Source: Halomontanus rarus (GTDB lineage: Archaea; Halobacteriota; Halobacteria; Halobacteriales; Natrialbaceae). From it: DNA of 64,000 nt. Each line of letters begins with the position of its first letter. The stretch's first letter is position 1. Location of the stretch: assembly GCF_017357405.1 (NCBI RefSeq), contig NZ_CP071597.1, forward strand, positions 2,170,001 to 2,234,000, read 5' to 3'. The notes under the pieces are model-generated. The model saw only the letters and a list, made by a program, of their open reading frames with translations. It searched no databases and had not been told where the DNA came from. Made by a program: the position numbers and the translations under genes. This document shows positions 25,676 to 34,906 of the stretch, piece by piece.

Positions 25676-26353
25676 ATGAGTTCGTGGAAACGAGATTTCG
25701 GCCGGGGCCTCATCGTCCTCGGGCCGATCCTGACGACGCTGTTCATTCTCTCCGTCGTCTACTCCTTCGTCGCGAACTTCACGCCGGGCATCCTCCTCAA
25801 CGCCGGGACGCTCGAGCCGTTTCTCCCCGTCGGCGAGGAAGCCCGCAGACGGATCGCCGGCTTCCTTCGCGTGGTGACGTTACTCGGATTGGTCGCGCTA
25901 CTGACGTTCGTTCTCGGAAACCTGACCCGAACGACGGCCGGCGAACTGATCGAGGAGTTCGTCGACTACACGGCCAATCGCGTTCCCGGCGTGCGTCTCG
26001 TCTACAACGCGTCGAAAACGGCCACCGAGACGACGTTCGGCGAGGGAAAATCGATACAGACGCCGGTCAAACTCGAGACCTGGAAGGGGGCTCGGATGAC
26101 CGCCTTCAAGACCGGACAGATGTCCGCGGACGGCCGCGTCACCCTCTTTTTGCCGACGTCGCCGAACATCACGACGGGCTTCATCCTCGAAGTCGAATCG
26201 GATCGGATCACGGAACTGGACGAAACCGTCGAGGAGGCGCTCACGCGGGTCGTCAGCGCCGGCTTCGGTGATGCGGACCGAGCCAAAGACGAACTCGAGG
26301 GGACGCCGATCACGGTCATCGACGAGTTGTCGATCGAGCGAGACGACGAGTGA
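25676..26353 (+). CDS. DUF502 family membrane protein
   Basis: This 225-residue protein has the DUF502 pattern: two N-terminal helices (GLIVLGPILTTLFILSVVYS and a second near 60-85), then NLTRTTAGELIEEF, VPGVRLVYNASKTATETTFG and a soluble C-terminal domain with LFLPTSPNITTGFILEVE. The function of the family is not established. The start at 25676 (MSSWKRDFGRG) matches family members. Confidence 0.85.
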   Translation: MSSWKRDFGRGLIVLGPILTTLFILSVVYSFVANFTPGILLNAGTLEPFLPVGEEARRRIAGFLRVVTLLGLVALLTFVLGNLTRTTAGELIEEFVDYTANRVPGVRLVYNASKTATETTFGEGKSIQTPVKLETWKGARMTAFKTGQMSADGRVTLFLPTSPNITTGFILEVESDRITELDETVEEALTRVVSAGFGDADRAKDELEGTPITVIDELSIERDDE

Positions 26354-26427
26354 GACGCGGGTCCGAGACGAGACAGTCAGAACGCGCAGTCGACACAAAT
26401 TTGAGAGCGGTCCACGAATGTCGACCG

Positions 26428-26703
26428 ATGACCACCGAACCACTCGCAACCGCGGCCCGATCGCTTCGAGAAGCCAGCGACGCCGCAGACGACGACGAGG
26501 TCACCGAACGCCTCGCGTCCCAGGCCGACCAGTTCGAACGTCACGCCGACGCCGAGTCCGGCCCCGACCACGGGCAACTCGCGCGCCACGAGCACATCCT
26601 GTCGTCGATTTCCGACGACGAGGGCGACACCGCCGTCGCCGAGCACATCGGCGAGGCGCTCGCGGCGGTCCGATCGTATCGGGAGACGGTCGAAGGCGTC
26701 TGA
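26428..26703 (+). CDS. small acidic helical protein, conserved haloarchaeal type
   Basis: This 91-residue protein starts MTTEPLATAARSLREASDAA. It is predicted to be mostly helical, acidic and soluble, with a central histidine pair in ARHEHILSSI and LASQADQFERHADAE. I believe similar short proteins occur across haloarchaea, but no function is known. It lies 75 bases downstream of the DUF502 gene on the same strand. Confidence 0.65.
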   Translation: MTTEPLATAARSLREASDAADDDEVTERLASQADQFERHADAESGPDHGQLARHEHILSSISDDEGDTAVAEHIGEALAAVRSYRETVEGV

Positions 26704-26878
26704 AGTCTGTCGCCAGAACCTGAAGCCTGAGAAGAGCCTCGTTTTCGGTCGCGGTTTCCCCTCGAGAGAGTGTCTCTCACTCACGCTCGCGCCTGTGCTC
26801 GCAGACACACATCGAGAATCGAGAACGAAGCGTCTCGCGAGTGACGGTCGAAAATCGCCAACGGCGAACGACGAACAG

Positions 26879-27520
26879 TTAGCAGACCGGCTTCGGGTTC
26901 GCACCCATCCCCTCGAGCACCTCGACGTACTCCCCGTAGGCGGCCTCGATCGCACCCGACGCCGCGTCCTCGGCGCGCTCCCAGTCCTCGTCGCTCTCGC
27001 AGGCGTCCTCGAGTTCGGCGAGCGCACGCTCGAGTTGGTCGTCCAGGTCGTCACCGAACTCGCGGAACAGCGACGCCGTCTGCGGGTCGGCGTTGCCGAC
27101 GAAGAAGCCGACGGTCTGGCTCTTCGAGCGATCGCTGGCGAGCGTGCGACCGACGAATCCGCCGAGGCGCTCGACCGTCCCCTCGAGATCACGGAGGTAG
27201 TCGTGAAGCGCCGGCGTCTCCTCGGGTTCGAAGTCGTCGGCGTCGATCCCCAGTTCGTCGAGGACGGCCTCGTAGTGGCTCTCCTCCGCCGTGGCGATGG
27301 TTTCGAACGCCTCTCGAACGTCGTCGTGAACCTCGTCGTCGGCCCAGCCGGCGAAGGTCTGCCAGGCGGCGTACTCCGCGTCGGCGGTCGCCCGCAGGAC
27401 CGGCTCGGTGTCGATGTTCCCCTCCGTCGCGGCGTACAGCGACTTCGAGGAGCCCAATCGGGACAGCGGCGTCTGGTTCTCCGTCTCGACGGTCTCGAGG
27501 AAGGTCTCGGAATCGGTCAT
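26879..27520 (-). CDS. rubrerythrin-like ferritin-superfamily protein
   Basis: The 213-residue protein is predicted to be all-helical. Candidate iron ligands are Glu in TADAEYAAWQTF and the ExxH of TAEESHYEAV; such pairs occur in ferritin-like four-helix bundles. The second half is longer and less typical of rubrerythrin, and no rubredoxin-type CxxC domain is present. It may handle iron or peroxide, or may only share the fold. A rhodanese gene lies upstream on the same strand, but the 147-base gap argues against tight coupling. Confidence 0.6.
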   Translation of the reverse strand: MTDSETFLETVETENQTPLSRLGSSKSLYAATEGNIDTEPVLRATADAEYAAWQTFAGWADDEVHDDVREAFETIATAEESHYEAVLDELGIDADDFEPEETPALHDYLRDLEGTVERLGGFVGRTLASDRSKSQTVGFFVGNADPQTASLFREFGDDLDDQLERALAELEDACESDEDWERAEDAASGAIEAAYGEYVEVLEGMGANPKPVC

Positions 27521-27667
27521 GGATCTGCGTCGGCGTAGGAGTGCCCGCGAGTTAGGTCTGTCGTGGTCGACCGATCAGAGAGGGGGCGACTGCCCGAAGA
27601 GGGGGCGAAGAAGTCACTCTCGAAGTGTCGTCTACGCGAAAAAATATCGATGTTCGACGTCGGCTGC

Positions 27668-28534
27668 TTACTCGCCCGAACCCTTCTCGATCGGCACACC
27701 GACCAGGTTACCCCACTCGGTCCACGAGCCGTCGTAGTTGATGGCGTCGTCGTAGCCCAGCAGTTCGTGCAGGGCGAACCAGGCGACGGAGGAACGCTCG
27801 CCGATGCGGCAGTAGGCGACGGTCGTCGACCCGCCGTCGATGCCTTCCTCGGCGTAGAGCTCTTCGATCTCCTCGCGGGTCTTGAACGTGCCGTCGTCGT
27901 TGGTTACGGCCGCCCACGAGATGTTCTTCGCGCCGGGGACGTGGCCGCCGCGCTGGGCGGTCTCCTGGAGGCCCGGGGGCGCGAGGATCTCGCCGCTGAA
28001 CTCTTCGGGCGAGCGAACGTCCACGAGCGGTAGGCCGCGGTCGATCGCGTTCTCGACGTCCTCGCGGTAGGCGCGAATGCTCTCGCGTGGCCCGGAGGCC
28101 TCGTAGTCGACCGCCGAGAAGTCCGGCACCTCGTCGGTCGTCGGGTAGTCGTTCTCGAGCCAGTACTCGCGGCCGCCGTCTAACAGGTAGACCTCGTCGT
28201 GACCGTAGTACTTGAACTGCCAGTAGGTGTAGGCGGCGAACCAGTTGGCGTTGTCACCGTAGAGGACGACGGTGGAGTCCTCGCTGATGCCGTGGCTTCC
28301 GAGCAGCTCCTCGAAGTCCTCCTTCTCGAGGATGTCCCGCGTCGTCTGGTCCTGAAGCTGTGTCTCCCAATTGAAGCCGATCGCGCCGGGGGCGTGGGCC
28401 TCGTCGTAGGCTTCCGTGTCCACGTCGACTTCGACGAGTCGGAGGTCCGAGTCCTCGTCCTGGAACTCGTCGAGCCGGTCTTCCGCCCAGTCGGCCGAGA
28501 CCAACACGTCGTTGGCGTAGTCTTGTTCTGCCAT
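27668..28534 (-). CDS. thiosulfate sulfurtransferase, double rhodanese
   Basis: This 288-residue two-domain rhodanese transfers sulfane sulfur from thiosulfate or a related donor. The first, inactive domain runs to about 135 (VVLYGDNANWFAAYTYWQ). The second holds the active cysteine in AYCRIGERSSVAW near 240. ATG 28534 (MAEQDYANDVLV) is preferred over a start 11 codons upstream. It is divergent from a second double rhodanese with about 285 bases between their starts. Confidence 0.93.
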   Translation of the reverse strand: MAEQDYANDVLVSADWAEDRLDEFQDEDSDLRLVEVDVDTEAYDEAHAPGAIGFNWETQLQDQTTRDILEKEDFEELLGSHGISEDSTVVLYGDNANWFAAYTYWQFKYYGHDEVYLLDGGREYWLENDYPTTDEVPDFSAVDYEASGPRESIRAYREDVENAIDRGLPLVDVRSPEEFSGEILAPPGLQETAQRGGHVPGAKNISWAAVTNDDGTFKTREEIEELYAEEGIDGGSTTVAYCRIGERSSVAWFALHELLGYDDAINYDGSWTEWGNLVGVPIEKGSGE

Positions 28535-28819
28535 ACCTGTTCTCAGGTACCCTCTCTTCATAGTCACTCGTCAACCGGCCAATACGGTCGTCGCTCTACC
28601 GTGTCGGTGATTGTTGCCGGTTCCTGGAAGAATCCACCAGTTCGCCGCCGAAAGGATACCAGCCTACGAACCGATTGGCGGCCGAAACACGACGACGAGG
28701 GGCCCTCGGTTCACAACCGTCGGTCCACGGGGTGGGCAAGAGTTGCCCCCACCTCGGAACCACTGACAGTTGTGCCGGGATCGACGCGTTCTGGGGCCTT
28801 CGATGAATAGGGGCGCACG

Positions 28820-29641
28820 ATGGACGAGTTCGTCGTCACGCCGGCGTGGCTGTCCGCCCGCCTCGATGACCCGCAATCGCACCCGCAGGTACGCATCGTC
28901 GACGTCAGAGAACCCTGGGAGTTCGAGGGGATCGGACACGTTCCGGGGGCGGTGAACGTCCCGTTCGACCGATTTCGCGACGAGGGCGACGCCGACCGGG
29001 GAATGTTACCCGGTGCCGACGTCTTCGCCGACCTCATGGAAGAAGCCGGGATCGAACCCGACGACACGGTCGTCGCCTACGACGACACCCACGGCGTCTT
29101 CGCCGCCCGGTTCGTCGTCACCGCCCTGCTGTACGGCCACGACGACGTCCGGCTGCTCGACGGCGACTACAGCGCCTGGAACCGCGAGTACGAGACGACG
29201 TCCGACGCGCCCGAGGTCGAGGCGTCGACCTACGAACCCGCCCCGCTCGCACTCGAGGACAGCCCGCTGGTCGAGCGCGAGGACGTCGAGGACGCGATCG
29301 ACCGCGGTGCGTTGCTGGTCGACACCCGCGAACAGTTCGAGTTCGAGGAGGCTCGCCTCCCCGGCGCCGTTCGCTTCGACTGGCGCGAGGTCGTCGACGA
29401 CGAGACGCGAGGGCTCAAACCGCGAGCGGAGATCGAGGCGTTGCTCGAGGATCGGGGGATCACCCCCGACCGCGAACTCGTCCTCTACTGTAACACCGCC
29501 CGGCGGATCAGCCACACCTACGTCGTCCTCCGGGCGCTCGGCTACGAGGACGTCTCCTTCTACGAGGGGAGTCTCACGGAGTGGCTCGCGGCGGACGGCC
29601 GCGTCGAGAGCGGGCCGGTGTCGGCCGATTCGGAGGGGTGA
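28820..29641 (+). CDS. second double-domain rhodanese sulfurtransferase
   Basis: The 273-residue protein has two rhodanese domains: the first begins DEFVVTPAWLSARLDD and contains IVDVREPWEFEGIGHV, and the second contains LVDTREQFEFEEARLPGA and the active cysteine in VLYCNTARRISHTYV. The loop CNTARR differs from the CRIGER of the divergent paralogue, so donor specificity may differ. The 114-bp palindromic repeat starts 43 bases after the stop codon. Confidence 0.92.
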   Translation: MDEFVVTPAWLSARLDDPQSHPQVRIVDVREPWEFEGIGHVPGAVNVPFDRFRDEGDADRGMLPGADVFADLMEEAGIEPDDTVVAYDDTHGVFAARFVVTALLYGHDDVRLLDGDYSAWNREYETTSDAPEVEASTYEPAPLALEDSPLVEREDVEDAIDRGALLVDTREQFEFEEARLPGAVRFDWREVVDDETRGLKPRAEIEALLEDRGITPDRELVLYCNTARRISHTYVVLRALGYEDVSFYEGSLTEWLAADGRVESGPVSADSEG

Positions 29642-29684
29642 TACGCCGCGGGTACTGGTGCTCGTCGACGCCTACTGCTCGGGG

Positions 29685-29798
29685 GTGACAACTGAAACTA
29701 TTTACACGCGGATCGCACAGTCCGCGGTTCTCGCTCGCAGTACTCGCACCGAACCGCGCTCCCCTCATGCAATCAGGTGTACAGTGACGTTCAGTGGC
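29685..29798. mobile_element. 114-bp palindromic dispersed element, copy 1
   Basis: This segment aligns without gaps to 59022-59135, with 18 mismatches by hand count, about 84 percent identity. The outer arms are imperfect inverted repeats: one end has ACTGAAAC and TTTACAC, and the reverse complement of the other has ACTGAACG and TGTACAC, each followed by a near match to ATCGCA. An inner stem pairs CGCGGTTC with GAACCGCG. Such size and symmetry fit a miniature inverted-repeat element moved by a transposase encoded elsewhere. No transposase gene is present in the window. Confidence 0.7.
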
Positions 29799-29822
29799 TA
29801 CGAGACGTCGCGACGATCGTGA

Positions 29823-30221
29823 TCAGTCGAACGTATCGGCGACGGACAGCAGGTAGCCGAGGATGACGAGCGAGATGATCATTCCGCCGAGGCTGAGGGT
29901 CACGAGATCGAACAACAGTCCGAGCCCGTAGAAGAGGTACGCCCACGGGAGGATACTCGAGTTCATGTTCCACAGCCCGACGAGGATGACGAGATGTCCG
30001 AAGTTGAACACCAGAAGAACGAGTGCGATGAATCCGGCACCGCCACCGAAACTGGCGATCTCGAGGATGGGAAGGAACGTGAGGAAGAACCCGAGTACGC
30101 CGAGGGCGCAGATGATCGAAATCCCCAGCGGACGGTTCGTTCGTCCCGGCCCGGATCGTGAGTGGGTCGCGCGAGGGGATCGAGACGGTGAATTGGACGG
30201 CGAAGAGGGACCTGAGCGCAT
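29823..30221 (-). CDS. four-helix membrane protein, unknown function
   Basis: The 132-residue protein begins with a basic Ser/Arg-rich tail (about 1-30), followed by four hydrophobic helices, for example LGISIICALGVLGFFLTFLP and AGFIALVLLVFNFGHLVIL. No family is recognised with certainty; it resembles small haloarchaeal membrane proteins of unknown role. Its start is supported by a TATA box 25 bases upstream. Its stop lies 25 bases from copy 1 of the palindromic element. Confidence 0.7.
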   Translation of the reverse strand: MRSGPSSPSNSPSRSPRATHSRSGPGRTNRPLGISIICALGVLGFFLTFLPILEIASFGGGAGFIALVLLVFNFGHLVILVGLWNMNSSILPWAYLFYGLGLLFDLVTLSLGGMIISLVILGYLLSVADTFD

Positions 30222-30240
30222 ACGTCGCGTTTAGTGTAGC

Positions 30241-30250
30241 CGATTAAATG
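30241..30250 (-). promoter_or_regulatory. TATA box of the four-helix membrane protein gene
   Basis: The minus strand reads CATTTAATCG, centred 25 bases before the ATG at 30221, indicating a leaderless transcript. Confidence 0.6.
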
Positions 30251-30359
30251 TTTTTTGGGCTATATTTATGGCGGCACTGGAGGTCGGTGTCAAATACGGG
30301 TGTGACACCACCGGGTGTCGGCGTCAGGTGTAACGCCCACAGCGAGCGGCGGTGACCGC

Positions 30360-31847
30360 TCACTCCCCGTCCGCCGCCGCGTCCCGCCAGTCCGGCGCCG
30401 TCGAGTACGGCCGATCGGACACCTCGTCGAACGCCGCCAGCACGGCCTCGTTGAGCGCCGGATGGACGTGAACCGTGTCCGCGACGTCGTCGACGGTCCC
30501 CGAACAGCGCTGCATCGCGAGGACCACCTCGTGGATCATCGTCGAAGCCTGCGGGCCGACGACGTGACAGCCCAGAATCTCGCCGTCGGGGGCGGCGAGC
30601 ACCTTGACGAACGCCTCGTCGGCGTCGAGGATCAGCCCCATCGGCGCGGCGTCGTAGCCGACCGTCGCGGCGTCGTACTCGAGACCCTCCTCGGCCAGTT
30701 CGGCCTCCGTCCGGCCGACGCTCGCGACCTGCGGCGACGTGAAGATCGCGTGGGGCATCGCCCCGTAGGCGACGGTCTGCTGGGTCTCCTCGAGGACGTT
30801 TACCGTCACGCAGCGCGCCTCGTAGTCGGCGACGTGCTTGAACGGCTGGTCGCCGATCACGTCGCCGAGCGCCCAGACGTTCTCGGCGCTGGTCTTGAGG
30901 AACTCGTCGACGTCGACGTATCCCCCGTCGTCGGTCTCGACGCCAGCGTTCTCGAGGCCGAGGTCGACCGTGTTCGGCTCCCGGCCCGTCGCGACGAGGA
31001 GTTCGTCGGCCTCGAGCGTCGTGGGGGTGGCGTCGCCGCCGTCGCCTTCGTCGCCGTCGCCGTCCTCGTTTCCATCGCTACGCTCGATCTCGACGGCAAT
31101 CGACCCGCCTTGCTCGACGACGCTCGAGGCCTCGAAGCCAGTATATAGGTCACAGCGGTCCGAGAGCGAATCCGTTACCGCGTCGCTGACGGCGTCGTCC
31201 TCGCGCTTAACGAGCGTCTCGCTGCGCCCGACGATCGAGACGTCGGTGCCGACCGCGCTGAAGAAGTAGCCCAGTTCGGCGCCGATGTAGCCGCCGCCGA
31301 CGATCACGAGGTCGTCGGGTCGCTCGTCGAGGTAGAGCGCGTCGTCGCTCGTGAGGTACGCGACGTCCTCGAGGCCGTCGATCGGGGGCACCAGCGGGCT
31401 GGTGCCGACCGCGATCACGACGGTCTCGCCCCGGATGCGGTCGGCGTCGCCGTCGAACTCGCCGCCGTCGCCGTCGCCCAGCGCGATCGTCTGATCGTCG
31501 ACGAACCGTCCCGTAGCCTCGTAGAGCGCGACGTTTTCGTTCGCCTCGAGCGACTCTCGCTGCCGGTCGGCCTTCTCGTAGACGGTGTCGTGGACCGCGT
31601 CGGTGATGGCCCCGAAGTCGAGGTCCCGAATTTCGGCGTCGACGCCGAAGCGCTCGGCCCGACGGATCTCCTCGCAGATGTCGGCGCGGTGGAGCAGCGC
31701 CTTCGAGGGGACACAGCCTCTGGTGATACAGGCCCCGCCGAGCGGACCGGGTTCGAGGACGGCCGCCTCGAGGCCCTCGTTTGCGGCCGCCGTCGCGACC
31801 TGCGAGCCGGAGCCGCCGCCGAGGACGACGATGTCGAACGCTTCCAT
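30360..31847 (-). CDS. pyridine nucleotide-disulfide oxidoreductase, dihydrolipoyl dehydrogenase-like
   Basis: This 495-residue flavoprotein has the N-terminal FAD loop VVLGGGSGSQVA, the redox disulfide GGACITRGCVPSKAL (C-x4-C), the NAD loop IVGGGYIGAELGYF and the C-terminal HVHPALNEAVL base. It may act as dihydrolipoyl dehydrogenase or as a related disulfide or mercuric reductase; no 2-oxoacid dehydrogenase genes lie beside it. An acidic low-complexity insertion (SDGNEDGDGDEGDGGD) interrupts the NAD domain. ATG 31847 is preferred, since a TATA box near 31878-31889 would start transcription downstream of the alternative GTG. Confidence 0.88.
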   Translation of the reverse strand: MEAFDIVVLGGGSGSQVATAAANEGLEAAVLEPGPLGGACITRGCVPSKALLHRADICEEIRRAERFGVDAEIRDLDFGAITDAVHDTVYEKADRQRESLEANENVALYEATGRFVDDQTIALGDGDGGEFDGDADRIRGETVVIAVGTSPLVPPIDGLEDVAYLTSDDALYLDERPDDLVIVGGGYIGAELGYFFSAVGTDVSIVGRSETLVKREDDAVSDAVTDSLSDRCDLYTGFEASSVVEQGGSIAVEIERSDGNEDGDGDEGDGGDATPTTLEADELLVATGREPNTVDLGLENAGVETDDGGYVDVDEFLKTSAENVWALGDVIGDQPFKHVADYEARCVTVNVLEETQQTVAYGAMPHAIFTSPQVASVGRTEAELAEEGLEYDAATVGYDAAPMGLILDADEAFVKVLAAPDGEILGCHVVGPQASTMIHEVVLAMQRCSGTVDDVADTVHVHPALNEAVLAAFDEVSDRPYSTAPDWRDAAADGE

Positions 31848-32129
31848 AGTAGTTCCCGATTCATCAACCACGGACGAGCGTATAAAACCGGGAGCGGACG
31901 GGATGTCACATCAGCGGTCGATCACGTCGCCGATCGCGTTTCGGCGACGCCCCTGATCAGCCTCGCCCTCGAGCGCCCGGCGTTGCATGTGCAGCCCTCG
32001 TCTACAATGGCGCAGTCGTGGTCAGCCTTCCGTGTCAATGACCGACGCGTTTTCTCGAACCGACTCGATCGACGGCAGGCAGAGCACGTCCGAAACCGCA
32101 CCCATCGCCGACGACGGGGGAGGGCGACC

Positions 32130-33059
32130 ATGACCGCGTACTCGCCGGACGCGACGACCGACGACTCGAGCGCGTCAGAGGGGTCGAGTCGGTCGACCTC
32201 GAGCGCCGACGCCGGTCGATGGGAACGGCTCGCGACCGCGACGCTCGGCGGAGCGCTCGTACAGAGCGGGCTGCGGCGACGGTCACTCGGTGGCACGGCG
32301 ATGGCGCTCGCCGGCGGCTGGCTGGTCTATCGGGGCGTTCGCGGGCGTAGTCTCGCCGGGTTGGTCGGCTCGCGTTCCGCGGGCGGTGGCGAATACCAGC
32401 ACGAATACGAACACGAACACGAACTCAAGGACGAGACCGAGTCGACGCCGTCCGGCCCGACCGTGGTCCAGCGGTCGATTACCGTCGAGAAACCCGCGGA
32501 CGAACTCGGTCGGTTCTGGCACGAGCCGGAGCACCTGTCGCGCATCTTCGGTCCCACCGTGGAGGTGACTGTTGTAGACGAAAGCGATGCGGAGGCCGGA
32601 GGCGAAAGCGGAGACCGAGACGGGGACGAAGCCGGGGCGGAAGACGGAGACGGAGACGGCGACGAAAGCGAGTCCGAGGGTCGGGGCGACGGCGAGAAAC
32701 GCTACCGCTGGACCGCCGACGGACCGCTCGATCGACAGCTGGCGTGGGAGACGGCGATCGTCGACGAACGCCCCGGCGAATTCCTGCGCTGGGAGACGCT
32801 CGAGGGGGCTCGGATCCCCCACACGGGGACGATCCGCTTTCGGCCGGCGCCGGGCGATCGCGGGACGGAGGTCACGTTCGGCGTTCACGTCGATCCGCCG
32901 GGCGGCGCGGTCGGCGACGCGATTATGAGCCGAACGAATCTCGTCCCGAAGACGCTCGTCGGGACGGCACTCCGTCGGTTCAAGAGTCTCGCCGAAACGG
33001 GCGAGATCCCGACGCTCGAGCGAAACCCGTCCGGTCGCGGGAGCGGCGATCTGGTGTGA
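32130..33059 (+). CDS. SRPBCC-domain protein with N-terminal membrane region
   Basis: The 309-residue protein has a Ser/Thr-rich acidic start, a short hydrophobic stretch near 45-75 (TATLGGALVQSGL, TAMALAGGWLVYRGV), and a START/SRPBCC-like domain beginning QRSITVEKPADELGRFWHEPEHLSRIF. The domain is split by a Gly/Asp/Glu low-complexity insertion (DEAGAEDGDGDGDESESEG) before it resumes with YRWTADGPLDRQLAWETAI. Such domains bind hydrophobic ligands; the ligand is unknown. ATG 32130 follows a GGAGGG box. Confidence 0.8.
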   Translation: MTAYSPDATTDDSSASEGSSRSTSSADAGRWERLATATLGGALVQSGLRRRSLGGTAMALAGGWLVYRGVRGRSLAGLVGSRSAGGGEYQHEYEHEHELKDETESTPSGPTVVQRSITVEKPADELGRFWHEPEHLSRIFGPTVEVTVVDESDAEAGGESGDRDGDEAGAEDGDGDGDESESEGRGDGEKRYRWTADGPLDRQLAWETAIVDERPGEFLRWETLEGARIPHTGTIRFRPAPGDRGTEVTFGVHVDPPGGAVGDAIMSRTNLVPKTLVGTALRRFKSLAETGEIPTLERNPSGRGSGDLV

Positions 33060-33231
33060 GTACGAGAGCGCCGTGCTGACACGGGGTGTACGATCTCCGC
33101 ATGGGCGGCGTCTCCGAACGCGAGTCACCGCCGCGAGGAAGGGCCTCGCCGGGCGGGCCGCTCGTCCGCCGGCCGGGGAGTAGCCACAGTACCTTTAACT
33201 CGATTCTCGCAGAGGGGACGAGTAGACAGCT

Positions 33232-34821
33232 ATGTTCGACCGGTTCCTCGAGGAGGAGGGGCGGGGGTTTCGGCGGTTCAAACGCCGGTTGCTTCGGAGG
33301 GGACGGAGACGCCTCGAGGAGACGGCGACGCTAGTCCACGTCTCGGTTCTCCTCTTCGTCCCGCTCCTGATCGGCTTACTGACCTATCTCTCGACCCGCT
33401 GGGAGCACCTCTCGTTTTTCCTCTTTCCGCCGCTGGCCGCCGGTACGTACGCGCTGTTCGCGCACCCCGAGAGCAAGCGTTCCTCGCCGATCCGGTTCGT
33501 CACCGGGCTGACCGCCGGTGCCGTCTGCGCGTGGGTCGCGGTGGGAGTGGCGGTGTGGATCGTTTACCCGGACCTCCCGCCGACCAGCATCGAAGTCGAC
33601 GCTCCGGGAGCGGCCTTCGCAATCTTCCTCACGGGCGTCGTCACCTGGGCGTTCGACATCGAGGAGGCAGCGGCGTTTTCGACGGCACTGCTCGGTCTGC
33701 TGGTCGATCCCACCAGACAGTTCTCGTTCGTCGTCAGCGTCTTTCTCGGCTCGAGTCTCGTCGCCGTCGCCTTCACCGTCTGGCGAAACCTATTCTACGA
33801 GCGACGCGCCCAGTACCTCTACGAATCGACCGAGGGTGACGATCACGTACTCGTTCCCGTCCGCGACGAGCGGGAGTCGGCGGAGGCGACGGCGATACTC
33901 GGCGGGCGACTCGCGGCTGCACACGAGGCCGGGAAGGTGGTCTTGCTGGACGTCGTCGAGGAAGATCGAACGGCGAACGCGAAACGGGCACTCCGGCGGG
34001 CGAAAGCCGACCGGCTGGATCCGGATTCCGCCTCCGGCATCGAACCGGACCTCGGGATCGAAGGAGCGTCCGGCGCGTCGGTTGCGGGCGCGGGTAGCGG
34101 TGGAGGTGGGGGTAGAGGTGGAGGGAGAGAGGGAGAGACAAAAACTGAGACGGAGACGGAGACAAAGTCAGAAAGAAACGAAGAGGAAAAATCGGCGATC
34201 GTCGCGACGGTGACGGAACTGGAGCGGTTGGCCACGCGGATCGAATCGGAACTCGAGGTCCCGTGTCAGGTGATCGTCGCGACGAGCGGATCGTCGCCCG
34301 CCGAAACGGTCCGCCAGACTGCGACCGAGGCCAACTGCGATCTGATCGCCGTTCCCTACGAGGCCGAAAACGGCGATCTGACGCCGTTCGTCACGCGACT
34401 GCTGCGGTCGAACGTGGACGTCCTCGTGCACCGATCCCACGCCGGACGGACCGACTGGCGGCGGATCGTAGTCCCGGTCAGACGGGCCGGCGACACCGCC
34501 CACAACATGATCGACTTCGGCCTTCGACTCGCCGGATCGACCGGCCGCGTGAGCGTCGCCCACTGCGCCGACTCGGAGAGGCGACGACGGGTCGCCGACA
34601 CGATGCTAGCCAACCTCGTCGAAACCTTCGACGGCACCCTCGAGACCCGCGTCGCGAACTCGTCGATCGAGCGCTTTCTCCGACGCGTCGCACCGGCCAA
34701 CGATCTGCTCATCGTCGGCGCGAGCCGCGACCGAAGCGCCGCCTCGCGACTGGTGTCCCCGCCGACGTTCGAACGGACCGACGAGCTGGACGCCGATGTC
34801 GCGATCGTGGACCGGCGCTGA
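33232..34821 (+). CDS. HPP-family membrane protein with C-terminal UspA domains
   Basis: The 529-residue protein begins with a basic segment, then about four or five membrane helices of the HPP type (FLFPPLAAGTYALFAHPESKRSSPIRF). It continues with two soluble universal-stress-like regions: the first (HVLVPVRDERESAEATAI) is interrupted by a glycine run and a TETETETK repeat, and the second has WRRIVVPVRRAGDTAHN and DLLIVGASRDRS. It probably links a membrane function to nucleotide or stress sensing. A TATA-like CTTTAAC lies about 36 bases upstream. Confidence 0.85.
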   Translation: MFDRFLEEEGRGFRRFKRRLLRRGRRRLEETATLVHVSVLLFVPLLIGLLTYLSTRWEHLSFFLFPPLAAGTYALFAHPESKRSSPIRFVTGLTAGAVCAWVAVGVAVWIVYPDLPPTSIEVDAPGAAFAIFLTGVVTWAFDIEEAAAFSTALLGLLVDPTRQFSFVVSVFLGSSLVAVAFTVWRNLFYERRAQYLYESTEGDDHVLVPVRDERESAEATAILGGRLAAAHEAGKVVLLDVVEEDRTANAKRALRRAKADRLDPDSASGIEPDLGIEGASGASVAGAGSGGGGGRGGGREGETKTETETETKSERNEEEKSAIVATVTELERLATRIESELEVPCQVIVATSGSSPAETVRQTATEANCDLIAVPYEAENGDLTPFVTRLLRSNVDVLVHRSHAGRTDWRRIVVPVRRAGDTAHNMIDFGLRLAGSTGRVSVAHCADSERRRRVADTMLANLVETFDGTLETRVANSSIERFLRRVAPANDLLIVGASRDRSAASRLVSPPTFERTDELDADVAIVDRR

Positions 34822-34906
34822 CCCCCGTCGACCGTCGCTCGGGTCCCTCGAGGTGTTCCTCGATCACAAATAGATCACCGCGCTCGAGCGAGTAGACGGA
34901 CTCGGA

